64,000 nt of DNA from Lactobacillus kitasatonis DSM 16761 = JCM 1039 (lineage in GTDB: Bacteria; Bacillota; Bacilli; Lactobacillales; Lactobacillaceae): the NCBI RefSeq assembly GCF_000615285.1, contig NZ_BALU01000001.1, positions 164,446 through 228,445 on the forward strand, in the 5' to 3' direction. The notes beneath the pieces were generated by a model. It did no database searches, was not told the DNA's origin, and saw nothing but the letters and a program-made list of their open reading frames with translations. How positions within the stretch are numbered: the first letter of the stretch is position 1; each line of letters begins with the position of its first letter. Made by a program: the position numbers and the translations under genes. This document shows, one piece after another, positions 54,534-62,883 of the stretch.

Positions 54534-55928
54534 ATGGATAATATTGTTTCTCAACAAATTCCGCATGACTCCGACGCTGAAAAAGCCGTTCTAGGTGCGA
54601 TTTTCATTGATCCAGAAGCGATTGCGGATGCTAGTGCGGTCGTTCAGCCTGAAGATTTTTATGAACGCGCAAATCAGATTATTTTCCAGGCATTGCTGGA
54701 CTTGTCTGATCGTGGGGATGCAATTGATCCACTGACTCTTCAGGATGAGCTGAATAAACGTAATCAGCTTGATGATATAGGTGGCATTGGCTATGTTTCA
54801 GAATTAGCAATGTCCACGCCAACTGCGGCACACGTTAACTTTTATGCACAAATTGTGCACAGAAAGGCCTTGCTCAGAAGACTGATTTCAGCCAGTCAAA
54901 ATATTATTACTAATGCCATCAATGGTTCAGACGATGTAACGGATATTCTTGATGACGCGGAAAGCGAGATCATGAATGTCTCGTCTGAGAACAACACCGG
55001 TGGCTTTAGATCAATTAAGGAAGTTGTTAACTCAACGATTAATGATATTAACAACTTGCCTGAAGATAATAATATGGTTACGGGTTTGCCAACCGGTTTC
55101 TATGAGCTAGATAAAATGACTACTGGTTTTCACGATGACGAATTGATCATTATTGCCGCTCGTCCTGGTGTTGGTAAAACTTCTTTTGCATTAAATGTGG
55201 CTCAATATGTCGGTTTACACACTGATAAATCTGTGGCGATGTTCTCACTAGAAATGAGTGGTGAACAGCTTGTACAAAGAATGTTAGCTTCTGAAGGGCT
55301 GATTGATTCACAGCATCTTAGAACTGGTCAATTAGATCAGGAAGAATGGCACAATTTGGTTATGGCGGCTGGATCACTAGCTGGCACCGAAATTTTCATT
55401 GACGATACGCCAGGTATCAAAATGAGTGAAATTCGTGCCAAGTCACGGCGACTGGCTAAAGAAAAAGGCAATTTAGGTTTAGTTGTTGTCGACTACTTGC
55501 AGCTGATTGAAGGTCCACGTAGTGAATCACGGCAACAAGAAGTTTCCGCAATTTCTAGACAACTTAAGAAGCTTGCTAAGGAGCTTCACGTACCTGTCAT
55601 TGCCCTTTCACAGTTGTCACGGTCAGTTGAGCAGCGTCAAGATAAACGACCTGTATTGTCCGATATTCGTGAATCTGGGTCAATTGAACAGGATGCCGAT
55701 ATTGTTTCGTTCCTTTATCGTGACGACTACTATCGTGATGAACCCGAAGATGGTGAAAATAGCGGTAGCAGTAGTGAAGTCGGAGCAGAAGACGATAATG
55801 GTGAAGTTGAAGTAATTATTGAAAAGAACCGTTCAGGTAGTCGTGGGACTGTTAAATTAATGTTCTCGAAGCCATATAACCGCTTCTCAAACCTTGATTA
55901 TGCTCATGATGATCCTGATGGCAATTAA
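54534..55928 (+). CDS. dnaB: Replicative DNA helicase DnaB
   Basis: 464 residues. N-terminal DnaB domain (IPHDSDAEKAVLGAIFIDPEAI), RecA-like helicase core with Walker A ARPGVGKTSFALNVAQ (about 218), VVDYLQLIEGP, arginine finger SRSVEQRQDKRP and DIRESGSIEQDAD. The start at 54534 is preferred to a TTG one codon earlier; the ribosome site is poor. An acidic insert near the C-terminus (ENSGSSSEVGAEDDNGEVE) is longer than usual. No split by inteins. Confidence 0.96.
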   Translation: MDNIVSQQIPHDSDAEKAVLGAIFIDPEAIADASAVVQPEDFYERANQIIFQALLDLSDRGDAIDPLTLQDELNKRNQLDDIGGIGYVSELAMSTPTAAHVNFYAQIVHRKALLRRLISASQNIITNAINGSDDVTDILDDAESEIMNVSSENNTGGFRSIKEVVNSTINDINNLPEDNNMVTGLPTGFYELDKMTTGFHDDELIIIAARPGVGKTSFALNVAQYVGLHTDKSVAMFSLEMSGEQLVQRMLASEGLIDSQHLRTGQLDQEEWHNLVMAAGSLAGTEIFIDDTPGIKMSEIRAKSRRLAKEKGNLGLVVVDYLQLIEGPRSESRQQEVSAISRQLKKLAKELHVPVIALSQLSRSVEQRQDKRPVLSDIRESGSIEQDADIVSFLYRDDYYRDEPEDGENSGSSSEVGAEDDNGEVEVIIEKNRSGSRGTVKLMFSKPYNRFSNLDYAHDDPDGN

Positions 55929-55956
55929 GCACATGTTAAAAGCATGTGCTTTTTTA
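55928..55956 (+). terminator. dnaB terminator
   Basis: AGCACATG pairs with CATGTGCT around TTAAAAG and is followed by TTTTT. Confidence 0.88.
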
Positions 55957-56153
55957 TTTATTAAGAGCATTCAAAATCCGAATATTAAGTGATGAACGTT
56001 GATATTACAGTAAATATAAAATAAATATCAGAACAATAGTCATAAATATAAATAATATAATTCGCATTTTATATTGAAATCTAGCATTTATTCTGTTATA
56101 CCTATTTATGTGATGAAACCTATTAATTAATTTTTTGGAGGAATTTCAGGTTT

Positions 56154-57101
56154 ATGAAGTTTAAAAAAGTATTAGTTGGAGCTTTAGCAGTTTTAGCTAC
56201 TGTTTCACTTGCGGCATGTTCGAACAATAAAAAGAGTAGTTCGTCTTCATCAAATGAACCAAAAGAATTGAATGTCGAATTCGTACCAAGTACTCAAGCT
56301 AACAAGATGGAAGCTAAGGCCAAGCCACTTGGAACGCTTTTACAAAAGCAATTGCATATTCCAGTTCACGTAACAGTTTCTACAGACTACAGTGGTTTGG
56401 TTGAAGCTATGTCATCTAAGAAAGTTGACGTTGGTTTTATGCCACCATATTCTTACATTCTTGCTCATAAACGTGGAATTGCGGACGTACTTTTACAAGC
56501 TGAACGTTACGGCTATGATGAACCATCTGGTAAGATGAACCACACTTTGATGCACAAATACCGCGGTATGATCGTGGTTAAGAAGGGTTCTAAAATCAAG
56601 TCATGGAAGGACCTTAAAGGTAAAAAGATTGCTATCGGTGATCCAAGTTCTTCATCCGGTTACGTTTACCCAGTTGCAGAACTTTACAAGAAGGGCTTAA
56701 ACGTTACCAAGGAATGTAAGCTTGTTAACATCAAGGGTGACGACCAAGAAGTTCTTTCAGTATTGAACGGCGACGTCGATGCCGCATTTGTCTTCTCAGA
56801 TGCACGTAACATCGCAGCTCAAGACGATAAGAAGGCCATGACTGACGTTGTGCCAATCTACTTCACTAAGTGGATTCCTAACGACATCATCGCAGTTAGA
56901 AAAGACATGCCTAAGAAGTTTAGAGCTAAACTTTCTAAGGCATTCAAGAATATTGCAAAGTCTAAGAAGGGTAAGCAAATCATTGAAAGTATTTACAACC
57001 ATTATGGCTATGTAAGTGCCAAAGACTCAGACTTCGATGGCTTGCGTCAATACCAAAAGATTGTTAACAAAGCTACTGGCGGCAGTAGTAATAATAACTA
57101 A
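56154..57101 (+). CDS. PhnD-like phosphonate/phosphate-binding lipoprotein, orphan
   Basis: 315 residues. Signal peptide ends in lipobox SLAACS (Cys about residue 22), then a Ser-rich linker (NNKKSSSSSSNEP). Type 2 binding fold of the PhnD/PtxB family: NVEFVPSTQANKMEAKAKPLGTLLQKQL, DVGFMPPYSYILAHKRG, KKIAIGDPSSSSGYVYPVAEL and the Asp-rich NGDVDAAFVFSDARN. No phnC or phnE is nearby: degV follows. It must use another transporter, or serve as a sensor. TTTTGGAGG lies upstream. The 225-base leader is AT-rich; I see no riboswitch in it. Confidence 0.85.
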   Translation: MKFKKVLVGALAVLATVSLAACSNNKKSSSSSSNEPKELNVEFVPSTQANKMEAKAKPLGTLLQKQLHIPVHVTVSTDYSGLVEAMSSKKVDVGFMPPYSYILAHKRGIADVLLQAERYGYDEPSGKMNHTLMHKYRGMIVVKKGSKIKSWKDLKGKKIAIGDPSSSSGYVYPVAELYKKGLNVTKECKLVNIKGDDQEVLSVLNGDVDAAFVFSDARNIAAQDDKKAMTDVVPIYFTKWIPNDIIAVRKDMPKKFRAKLSKAFKNIAKSKKGKQIIESIYNHYGYVSAKDSDFDGLRQYQKIVNKATGGSSNNN

Positions 57102-57112
57102 AGTTGATTATT

Positions 57113-57149
57113 AAAAAGACCTGCTTTTTTAAAAGCAGGTTATTTTTTT
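57113..57149 (+). terminator. Terminator of the PhnD-like gene
   Basis: ACCTGCTTTT pairs with AAAAGCAGGT and is followed by T's. Confidence 0.85.
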
Positions 57150-57205
57150 GCTAAAAGCCATCTGAAATCGGTTAAAATATAAGTAACAATCAAAGGAGAA
57201 AGATT

Positions 57206-58135
57206 ATGAAAATTGCTGTTTTAACCGATAGCTCAGCTTACTTAACTAAAGAGCAACAAGAAAAGTATCATATCGATGTTTTGCCTATTCCAATTATCTG
57301 GGGTGATAAGACTTACCGTGATATGGTTGATATCGGCTTTGAAGAGTTTTATCAAAAATTAGCTAATGAAAAAGAATTGCCTACAACTTCACAGCCTTCC
57401 CCAGGTGACTTGCAAAGAAGAATAGATGAATATGTAGAGCAAGGCTACACTGATGTGATTGTAATTACCTTGTCTAGTGGTATTTCCAGTTATTACTCTA
57501 CAGTGCAAAGTATTGCTAAAGACGAAGATAGAATCAAGATTCATCCATTTGATAGCAAAATCACCTGTGCTGGTGAGGCCGATTATGCGATGCTCGCAGG
57601 ACGCCTTGTCGAGGCTGGAGCGGACATAGATCTAATCATGCATGATTTATCTGACTTGCAGAAAACGATGGATGTGCGCTTTATGGTGGACGATTTGAGC
57701 CATTTGAAGAGAACAGGTCGACTTTCTAACGCTGCCAGCTTTGTGGGAACATTGTTCAAAATTAAGCCAATTCTTTCAATGGATGTGCAAGATGAAGGTA
57801 AGATCTCTGCAATTGCTAAGGAAAGACAAACTAAACGTGCATATAAGCATGTGCAAAATGATTTTGACAATCTAACTAAGAACATGCCATACAATATTCA
57901 ATGCACAATTTTTGATTCACTTGATCCTGATAAGAAAGAAGAATGGATTGAAGATTATCGTGCTAAGTTCCCTAGATATAAGTTCGATGAAAGTATTATT
58001 GGGCCGGTAGTTGGTGTCCATGTAGGACAGGGAACAATGGCAATGATTTGGTGTCGTGATCTTGATGACTACTTTGATAAAAATGGTAAGCCAATTGAAG
58101 AAATCAATTCTGAAGAAGTTGTAGATAAAGCGTAA
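57206..58135 (+). CDS. DegV-family fatty-acid-binding protein
   Basis: Binds acyl chains for the fatty acid kinase FakA (FakB role). 309 residues, two alpha/beta domains. IAVLTDSSAYLTKEQQEKY, TTSQPSPGDLQRRIDEY, VITLSSGISSYYSTVQSIA and FMVDDLSHLKRTGRLSNAASFVGTLFKIKPIL, the Arg-rich acyl-binding region. The ligand chain length cannot be read. AAAGGAG ribosome site; monocistronic, terminator follows. Confidence 0.88.
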   Translation: MKIAVLTDSSAYLTKEQQEKYHIDVLPIPIIWGDKTYRDMVDIGFEEFYQKLANEKELPTTSQPSPGDLQRRIDEYVEQGYTDVIVITLSSGISSYYSTVQSIAKDEDRIKIHPFDSKITCAGEADYAMLAGRLVEAGADIDLIMHDLSDLQKTMDVRFMVDDLSHLKRTGRLSNAASFVGTLFKIKPILSMDVQDEGKISAIAKERQTKRAYKHVQNDFDNLTKNMPYNIQCTIFDSLDPDKKEEWIEDYRAKFPRYKFDESIIGPVVGVHVGQGTMAMIWCRDLDDYFDKNGKPIEEINSEEVVDKA

Positions 58136-58162
58136 GTAAATAAAATTAATTACATACATATG

Positions 58163-58189
58163 AAAGCCTTTACACATAAAGGCTTTTTT
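58163..58189 (+). terminator. degV terminator
   Basis: AAAGCCTTT pairs with AAAGGCTTT around ACACAT and is followed by T's. Confidence 0.85.
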
Positions 58190-58253
58190 CTTTATAATAT
58201 TATCAGCACAAAAACTATTCGGAGATAAAAATATACAAGAAAAGGATGAGAAA

Positions 58254-59132
58254 ATGGCAGAAAAGAAATATGTCGGCAGTATCGAAGCCGGTGGTACAAA
58301 ATTTATCGTAGCAGTTCAAGACGTTGAAACAGGCAAGGAAGTTGCTCGCGACAGAATTCCTACTACAACTAATAAAGAAACTTTACAAAAGACAGCTGAT
58401 TTCTTTAAGAAGCACCCAGTTGATGCATTGGGTATCGGTACTTTTGGTCCAATCGACATCAACCCTAAGTCACGCACTTATGGTTACATTTTGGACACTC
58501 CTAAGCCAGGCTGGTCAGGCACTAACGTTAAGGGCTTCTTTGAAAAAGAACTTGGCATTCCAGTTGCAATGACGACTGACGTTAACGCATCTTGTTACGG
58601 TGAGTACGTTGCCCGTGGCCGGGATGATTCAAAGAGTTACTTCTACGCAACTGTTGGTACTGGTGTTGGTGCAGGTATTGTTCAAGCAGGTAAGCTTCTT
58701 GGTTTGAACAACCACCCAGAAATGGGTCACATGCTCGTTCGTCGTTATCCTGGTGATGACTACAAGGGTCACTGCCCATTTCACAACGACGCCTGTGTTG
58801 AAGGTATGGCAGCTGGTCCAAGTCTTGAAGGCAGAACCGGTATCCCTGGTGAAAAGCTTTCACGTGATAACAAGGTCTTCACTTATTCTGCATACTACAT
58901 CGCACAAATGCTCTTCAATGTTTACATGACTGCTCGTCCAGATGTAATGGTTGTTGGTGGTTCTGTATTAAATGAAGATGACCTTGTTAAGGTTAGAAAG
59001 TTCTTCAATGAATTTAACAACAACTATATCGCAACTCCAGATTTGGACAAGTTAATCGTTCGTCCAGCCGTTGCCAACAACGGTTCCGCAACTCTTGGTG
59101 ACTTTGAATTAGCTAAGAATTTACTCAAATAA
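58254..59132 (+). CDS. ROK-family sugar kinase, probably fructokinase
   Basis: 292 residues. ATP-binding SIEAGGTKFIVAVQDVETG near the N-terminus, catalytic Asp in TTDVNASCYGEYVARGRDD (about 110), EMGHMLVRRYPGDDYKGHCPFHNDACVEGMAAGPS with the ROK zinc site (CPFHN..C), and VVGGSVLNEDDL. The His/Cys pattern is that of ScrK/GmuE-type fructokinases. Converts fructose (from sucrose or mannose) to fructose 6-phosphate. Monocistronic. Confidence 0.88.
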   Translation: MAEKKYVGSIEAGGTKFIVAVQDVETGKEVARDRIPTTTNKETLQKTADFFKKHPVDALGIGTFGPIDINPKSRTYGYILDTPKPGWSGTNVKGFFEKELGIPVAMTTDVNASCYGEYVARGRDDSKSYFYATVGTGVGAGIVQAGKLLGLNNHPEMGHMLVRRYPGDDYKGHCPFHNDACVEGMAAGPSLEGRTGIPGEKLSRDNKVFTYSAYYIAQMLFNVYMTARPDVMVVGGSVLNEDDLVKVRKFFNEFNNNYIATPDLDKLIVRPAVANNGSATLGDFELAKNLLK

Positions 59133-59161
59133 AAATACACGCTTTGATCAATAAAGCAATG

Positions 59162-59206
59162 AAAAAGACTCAGCACGTTAAGAAAGACGTAAGCTGGGTC
59201 TTTTTT
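59162..59206 (+). terminator. Kinase gene terminator
   Basis: AAAAGACTCAGC pairs with GCTGGGTCTTTT around an extended loop and is followed by T's. Confidence 0.8.
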
Positions 59207-59278
59207 GACGTAATTAGGGGTAAATCAGCGTAGTATTAACTATAGAACGTATCACGTTATTAACGAAAGGAGCCGCTT

Positions 59279-59470
59279 ATGAGTAATATGGATAGTGGCT
59301 TAAAAGACAAAATAATTGGCAAGGCTAAAGAAGTTGAAGGTAAATTAACCGGAGACAAGTCGCGTGAAGTAGAAGGCAAGGCGCAAAAGACAAAAGGTAA
59401 AGTGAAGGCTAAGGCCAAACAGGTAAAAGATGATATAGAGGCAGACCACCAAATCGATGAAGACTGCTAA
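59279..59470 (+). CDS. CsbD-family stress-response protein
   Basis: 63 residues, highly charged. GLKDKIIGKAKEVEGKLTGDKSREVEGKAQKTKGKVKAKAKQVKDDIEAD matches CsbD (general-stress protein, disordered/helical). AAAGGAG lies 7 bases upstream. Followed 50 bases later by a membrane stress protein, likely one transcript. Function at molecular level unknown. Confidence 0.88.
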   Translation: MSNMDSGLKDKIIGKAKEVEGKLTGDKSREVEGKAQKTKGKVKAKAKQVKDDIEADHQIDEDC

Positions 59471-59518
59471 TAGGATTATCCTTGAAGAAATTAATTTAGT
59501 TAGAAACATGGTGATCCT

Positions 59519-59779
59519 ATGATATATTGGCTTGGGGTTTTAATCGTCGGAGCTATAATAGGACTGCTTGCCGGTGTCATAACCGGTAGGGGTGGTTCAA
59601 TGGGCTTTCTTGCAAATATCTTAGCAGGACTTGTTGGCTCAACGCTAGGTCAAGCACTCTTTGGCGCCTGGGGACCGCAAATGGCGGGGATGGCAATAGT
59701 GCCATCGGTACTAGGGGCAGTTATCTTGGTATTAGTGGTCTCATTTGTTTTGGGATTCTTCAATCGAAAAAATGTATAA
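59519..59779 (+). CDS. GlsB/YeaQ/YmgE-family membrane protein
   Basis: 86 residues, three membrane helices with Gly-rich packing (GAIIGLLAGVITGRGGSMGFLANILAGLVGSTLGQALFG...). Transglycosylase-associated/GlsB family, often next to Asp23- or CsbD-type stress genes. Probably co-regulated with the CsbD gene. Terminator directly after. Confidence 0.88.
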   Translation: MIYWLGVLIVGAIIGLLAGVITGRGGSMGFLANILAGLVGSTLGQALFGAWGPQMAGMAIVPSVLGAVILVLVVSFVLGFFNRKNV

Positions 59780-59787
59780 GAAATAAT

Positions 59788-59811
59788 AAAAGCATGCGTA
59801 AGCATGCTTTT
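59788..59811. terminator. Bidirectional terminator
   Basis: AAAAGCATGC pairs with GCATGCTTTT around GTAA; between convergent genes. Confidence 0.88.
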
Positions 59812-59825
59812 GTTTCATGTGAAAC
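59812..59825 (-). other. parS-like ParB site 3
   Basis: GTTTCATGTGAAAC, exact reverse complement of the 14-mer at 6780 and 31801; right of the origin and on the opposite strand. Confidence 0.65.
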
Positions 59826-61057
59826 TATTTATTCTCATTCTTTTGTTCACGTTCTTTATCATCTTTGAAGCGCTGTTTAATTTCTTCTGGTAAGATGCTT
59901 GGCACAGTTTTATCGTAAAATTCAAAGAAGATAGGAGCCTTGTTCGAGTCGTTACTCTTAGGATATAAAGCAAAATCAGTTTCGTTGAATGGCAAGCTGA
60001 TATTACCGCGAATCGCATTAAGAATTTCTCCGACCATGTGTAAAACATATTTACGTGTTTCTGGGGTTAAGGCCATAATTACGCGGCTGAATCTTACAGT
60101 TCCCAGCAATTTGTTAGCAGTAATTTGGAACATATCGGTAATATTTAATTCGTCGAATGCTTGAAACAATGCGTCCCATAATTCACCACGTTGTTCATTG
60201 GGAATAGTGTGATTAAAATCAATAAGGGAATGTCGCAGCGATCTTGCACCTGATGTAAGACCTTCAGCTAAAACAAAACTATCTCGTCCAACACTCCAGC
60301 GACGAGGATCGTGTTGTTGGATCATTGGTGCAGTACTTTTAACAATTAATACTCGTTCTGGGTGGTCTAACATAGTGCCAATAATTGAAGATTCTGGTAG
60401 ATAAGTCTTCATCTTAGGAAGTGCTCTAACAAAGCCGGGTGAACGCCATACTTGATGGAAAAATCCTGGGCCGTCAAAACTGAGTGCTTTGATAATGCGT
60501 TTTTGCAAGGAAGGTTCTGCCACACTTAAAGCATATTCTGCGTAATTGCCGCCTTTTGAGTGTCCAGCTAAGTAGATCTTGTCGTCAGGATATTTGGCCG
60601 CAATTTCTTTAAGATAATTTGCCGCCACATCTTGACCATAAACCTTAGGCATGTAGTTCATATTCATATCTTCATTCCAGCCGATAATTGAACTGTCGGT
60701 GCCGCGATAGACAATTAAAATAGTTGTTGCATCTAACCGAAAAGTTGCAGCGGTAAATTGAAGTGGATATGGGTCTTTTTCCAGCCTATTAGTCCAATTC
60801 AATATTTTAATATTACCTAAACGTGGACTTTTTGGAAGAAGTAATACTTGAGCGCCAGTTTCATCATGCATTTGTACTTGAAAAGAAGGAAGAACGCGAA
60901 ATTTTTCCGCTACTTCGCTTAGAGTGTGTCCTTTAGCTGATTTATCTACAGGGAGATAGATAAATGAGGCGAAGAGTGATGCATCTACACTGTTGAATGG
61001 CTTCTCTTTAAATGATAAATCTCCTCGCCAACGTAAATAGTCAAGAGTTCCTGCCAT
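59825..61057 (-). CDS. DUF2974 alpha/beta hydrolase
   Basis: 410 residues, cytoplasmic (no signal). Mbeg1-like lipase family: oxyanion/strand region TTILIVYRGTDSSIIGWNEDMNM, nucleophile elbow YLAGHSKGGNYAEYAL (Ser about residue 168), SFDGPGF, and a His in the C-terminal part (IDFNHTIPNEQRG) that may complete the triad. Substrate unknown; probably a lipid or ester hydrolase. Divergent from nothing; it reads leftward toward the stress genes. Ribosome site AAAGGATG. Confidence 0.85.
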   Translation of the reverse strand: MAGTLDYLRWRGDLSFKEKPFNSVDASLFASFIYLPVDKSAKGHTLSEVAEKFRVLPSFQVQMHDETGAQVLLLPKSPRLGNIKILNWTNRLEKDPYPLQFTAATFRLDATTILIVYRGTDSSIIGWNEDMNMNYMPKVYGQDVAANYLKEIAAKYPDDKIYLAGHSKGGNYAEYALSVAEPSLQKRIIKALSFDGPGFFHQVWRSPGFVRALPKMKTYLPESSIIGTMLDHPERVLIVKSTAPMIQQHDPRRWSVGRDSFVLAEGLTSGARSLRHSLIDFNHTIPNEQRGELWDALFQAFDELNITDMFQITANKLLGTVRFSRVIMALTPETRKYVLHMVGEILNAIRGNISLPFNETDFALYPKSNDSNKAPIFFEFYDKTVPSILPEEIKQRFKDDKEREQKNENK

Positions 61058-61117
61058 AAAGTCATCCTTTCATGGTTAATAATGACATTTTACTAATTAT
61101 TACTCTAAAAATAAATG

Positions 61118-61706
61118 TTATAAGCCACCGCGTGTGTAACTGATTTTTCGAATATCAGGATATTTGCGTAAAGTCATGATGATTTGATTTTCGTCAATTT
61201 TATTGTTGATAACGCCATCGACATAAAGAACGATCTTTTTATCGCTGACATCGAGAATCTTGATTGAAATATTTTCAACTTTATTATTTTCTGGCTCTTG
61301 CTTTATTTGTGGCAAAACATCTGGTTTATTGATAGCATCTATCAAAATGTCGAAGCGAATGTGTGGTGTAAGTTTATCAACGATTTCGTCATCATGAAAG
61401 AATAGTTGAATGATGAAAAGCAGGGCTGTTGATAAGATGCCGATGAAGGAAATACCGGTGACAATTTGGGCGGCAATTCCTGAAGGGTCGAGTGAAAGAT
61501 CGTGCATGTTGAGCAGATCGGTGAAGCCGAATTTAGATACGATTATGAACAAGGCGGAAGCAATAGCAACTACAATGTGCGTTCTGACACCTGCAGTTTT
61601 TTCTTTGGATAGCTCGTTCATAGCCGATTAGGGCACCACAAAAGGTGGCGACGAGAATCCTGAGCAGCCAATCTAGTTCAGTTGTAATGGAAGCGAATGT
61701 CTACAT
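61118..61706 (-). pseudogene. MgtC/SapB-family membrane protein, pseudogene
   Basis: Normal MgtC proteins are about 230 residues with GYERxxxxKTAGxRTH. Here three lesions are visible. Codon 2 after the ATG at 61706 is TAG. In the A-run near 61602-61607 the frame changes from ELDWLLRILVATFCGALIGYERAIQ to KTAGVRTHIVVAIA, as if one A too many. About 35 residues are deleted between GISFIG and ILSTALLFII near 61440, removing the AGTI loop and a helix. Downstream the C-terminal domain is intact (ISIKILDVSDKKIVLYVDGVI). Clearly a decayed gene. Confidence 0.85.
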
Positions 61707-61869
61707 AAAATCACCTCTTGAATGACCAACACTTTTAGTTCCATTCAAACGTAAATAGCCTTATTTGATAGTTTTGAAGATTTTTTTGAATTTTTTTCAA
61801 AAAAGGGTTGCACAACTCCCATCTATATGGTTTAATAAATACTGTTGTCGATGAGATAACAAATGAGTT

Positions 61870-61942
61870 GCTGACTTAGCTCAGTTGGCAGAGCACGTCA
61901 CTAGTAATGATGAGGTCGGAGGTTCGAATCCTCTAGTCAGCA
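61870..61942 (+). tRNA. tRNA-Thr (anticodon AGU)
   Basis: Cloverleaf: acceptor GCTGACT/AGTCAGC, D-arm GCTC...GAGC, anticodon stem CGTCA/TGATG with loop CTAGTAA (anticodon AGT, read A34-G35-U36), variable AGGTC, T-arm GGAGG-TTCGAAT-CCTCT. CCA is not encoded. A -35 TTGCAC and -10 TTTAAT stand about 35-60 bases upstream. Confidence 0.9.
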
Positions 61943-61964
61943 TTATAAAGATTCATTTAGATTG

Positions 61965-62017
61965 ATTAACCTTGATTTATCAACGTTTTACGAAGGTAAG
62001 TTGAGGTTAATTTTTTT
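61965..62017 (+). terminator. tRNA-Thr terminator
   Basis: ATTAACCT pairs with AGGTTAAT, with an inner TTGATTTATCAA hairpin, then seven T's. Confidence 0.7.
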
Positions 62018-62111
62018 GCGTAAAGAAAAATGATGCACACTAAGTGCACGCAGTTAAATTTTTAAAGTGCAATTTTTGCACACGGTGTTAAGAGCGGAAT
62101 AATGTAATGAT

Positions 62112-62144
62112 AAAGATCATGGTCATGTAGACCATGATCTTTTT
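62112..62144. terminator. Strong hairpin terminator upstream of cadD
   Basis: AAAGATCATGGTC pairs with GACCATGATCTTT around ATGTA and continues into T's. It may insulate the cad locus. Confidence 0.8.
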
Positions 62145-62172
62145 ACTTTTTAAAGAAAAAAATAAAGATGTA

Positions 62173-62229
62173 TTGACAGTTAGATTCAAATATTACAAAA
62201 TAACATTCAAATGTAGATTTGAATGTTAT
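62173..62229 (+). promoter_or_regulatory. cad promoter and CadC operator
   Basis: TTGACA (62173-62178) with a candidate -10 CAAAAT (62196-62201). A perfect inverted repeat with 13-bp arms (ATAACATTCAAAT and its complement around GTAG, 62200-62229) overlaps the start region. The TTCAAAT core matches known CadC/SmtB-type operators (cadO). Repression by CadC, relieved by cadmium or zinc, is expected. Confidence 0.85.
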
Positions 62230-62249
62230 TTGGAGGAAATCGAAATAAA

Positions 62250-62867
62250 ATGTTAAAAACTATTATTACCAGTGCAATCACATATAGTAGTACCGCTATA
62301 GATTTATTAATAATTTTGATGCTCTTCTTTGCCAAAATTAAAGACAAAAAAGGTATTAGAGACATTTATATAGGACAATTCCTTGGATCTGATGTTCTAA
62401 TATTAGTTAGTTTATTCTTTGCTTTTATATTGCACTATGTTCCTGATAAGCGGTTATTAGGACTACTTGGAATAATCCCTATATTTTTAGGATTAAAGGC
62501 TTTAATTTTTGGTGACTCCGATGGTGAAAAGATGGCCAATAAGGAACTGAATAGTAATAATAAAATGAATTTAATAAGAACTCTTATGTTCATTACTATC
62601 GTAAGTTGTGGGGCTGATAATATTGGACTATTTGTACCTTACTTCATTAGTTTGACACCATTGAATTTAGTGATAACCTTGATTGTATTTTTGATAATGA
62701 TTTTCTTGTTAGTTTTTGTTGCTCAAAAGATGGCTAATGTTCCTACTATAGGTGCGGTTCTTGAAAAATATAGTCGTTGGTTCATAGGATTCGTCTATAT
62801 TTTTATTGGCGGTTCTGTTTTAATTGAAAATGGATCAATTCAATTTATAATTAATTTATTCAAATAA
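62250..62867 (+). CDS. cadD: Cadmium resistance transporter, CadD family
   Basis: 205 residues from 62250, behind TTTGGAGG; the nine-codon-longer frame includes the ribosome site. Five to six membrane helices: TYSSTAIDLLIILMLFFAK, IYIGQFLGSDVLILVSLFFA, GLLGIIPIFLGLKAL, VSCGADNIGLFVPYFISL, SRWFIGFVYIFIGGSVL. The pattern (GQ.LG...L, GADN.G...P) is the CadD/LysE-like permease. Exports cadmium, possibly zinc. AT-richer than its neighbours, probably acquired. Confidence 0.88.
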   Translation: MLKTIITSAITYSSTAIDLLIILMLFFAKIKDKKGIRDIYIGQFLGSDVLILVSLFFAFILHYVPDKRLLGLLGIIPIFLGLKALIFGDSDGEKMANKELNSNNKMNLIRTLMFITIVSCGADNIGLFVPYFISLTPLNLVITLIVFLIMIFLLVFVAQKMANVPTIGAVLEKYSRWFIGFVYIFIGGSVLIENGSIQFIINLFK

Positions 62868-62883
62868 TGAGTGAGGTAAACTT

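Larger units (their letters stand above)
61943..62249. other. Intergenic region after tRNA-Thr
   Basis: 307 bases without a gene. Holds the tRNA terminator (ATTAACCT/AGGTTAAT, 61965-62017), two short GTGCA palindromes (about 62034-62082), a strong second terminator at 62112-62144 and the cad promoter/operator. Confidence 0.7.

Noticed and set aside
56000..56153. Riboswitch in the PhnD-like leader
   Set aside because: AT-rich with no aptamer pattern I could recognise.
61870..61942. Integration (att) site at tRNA-Thr
   Set aside because: No repeat of the tRNA 3' end is visible downstream within the window and no integrase gene.
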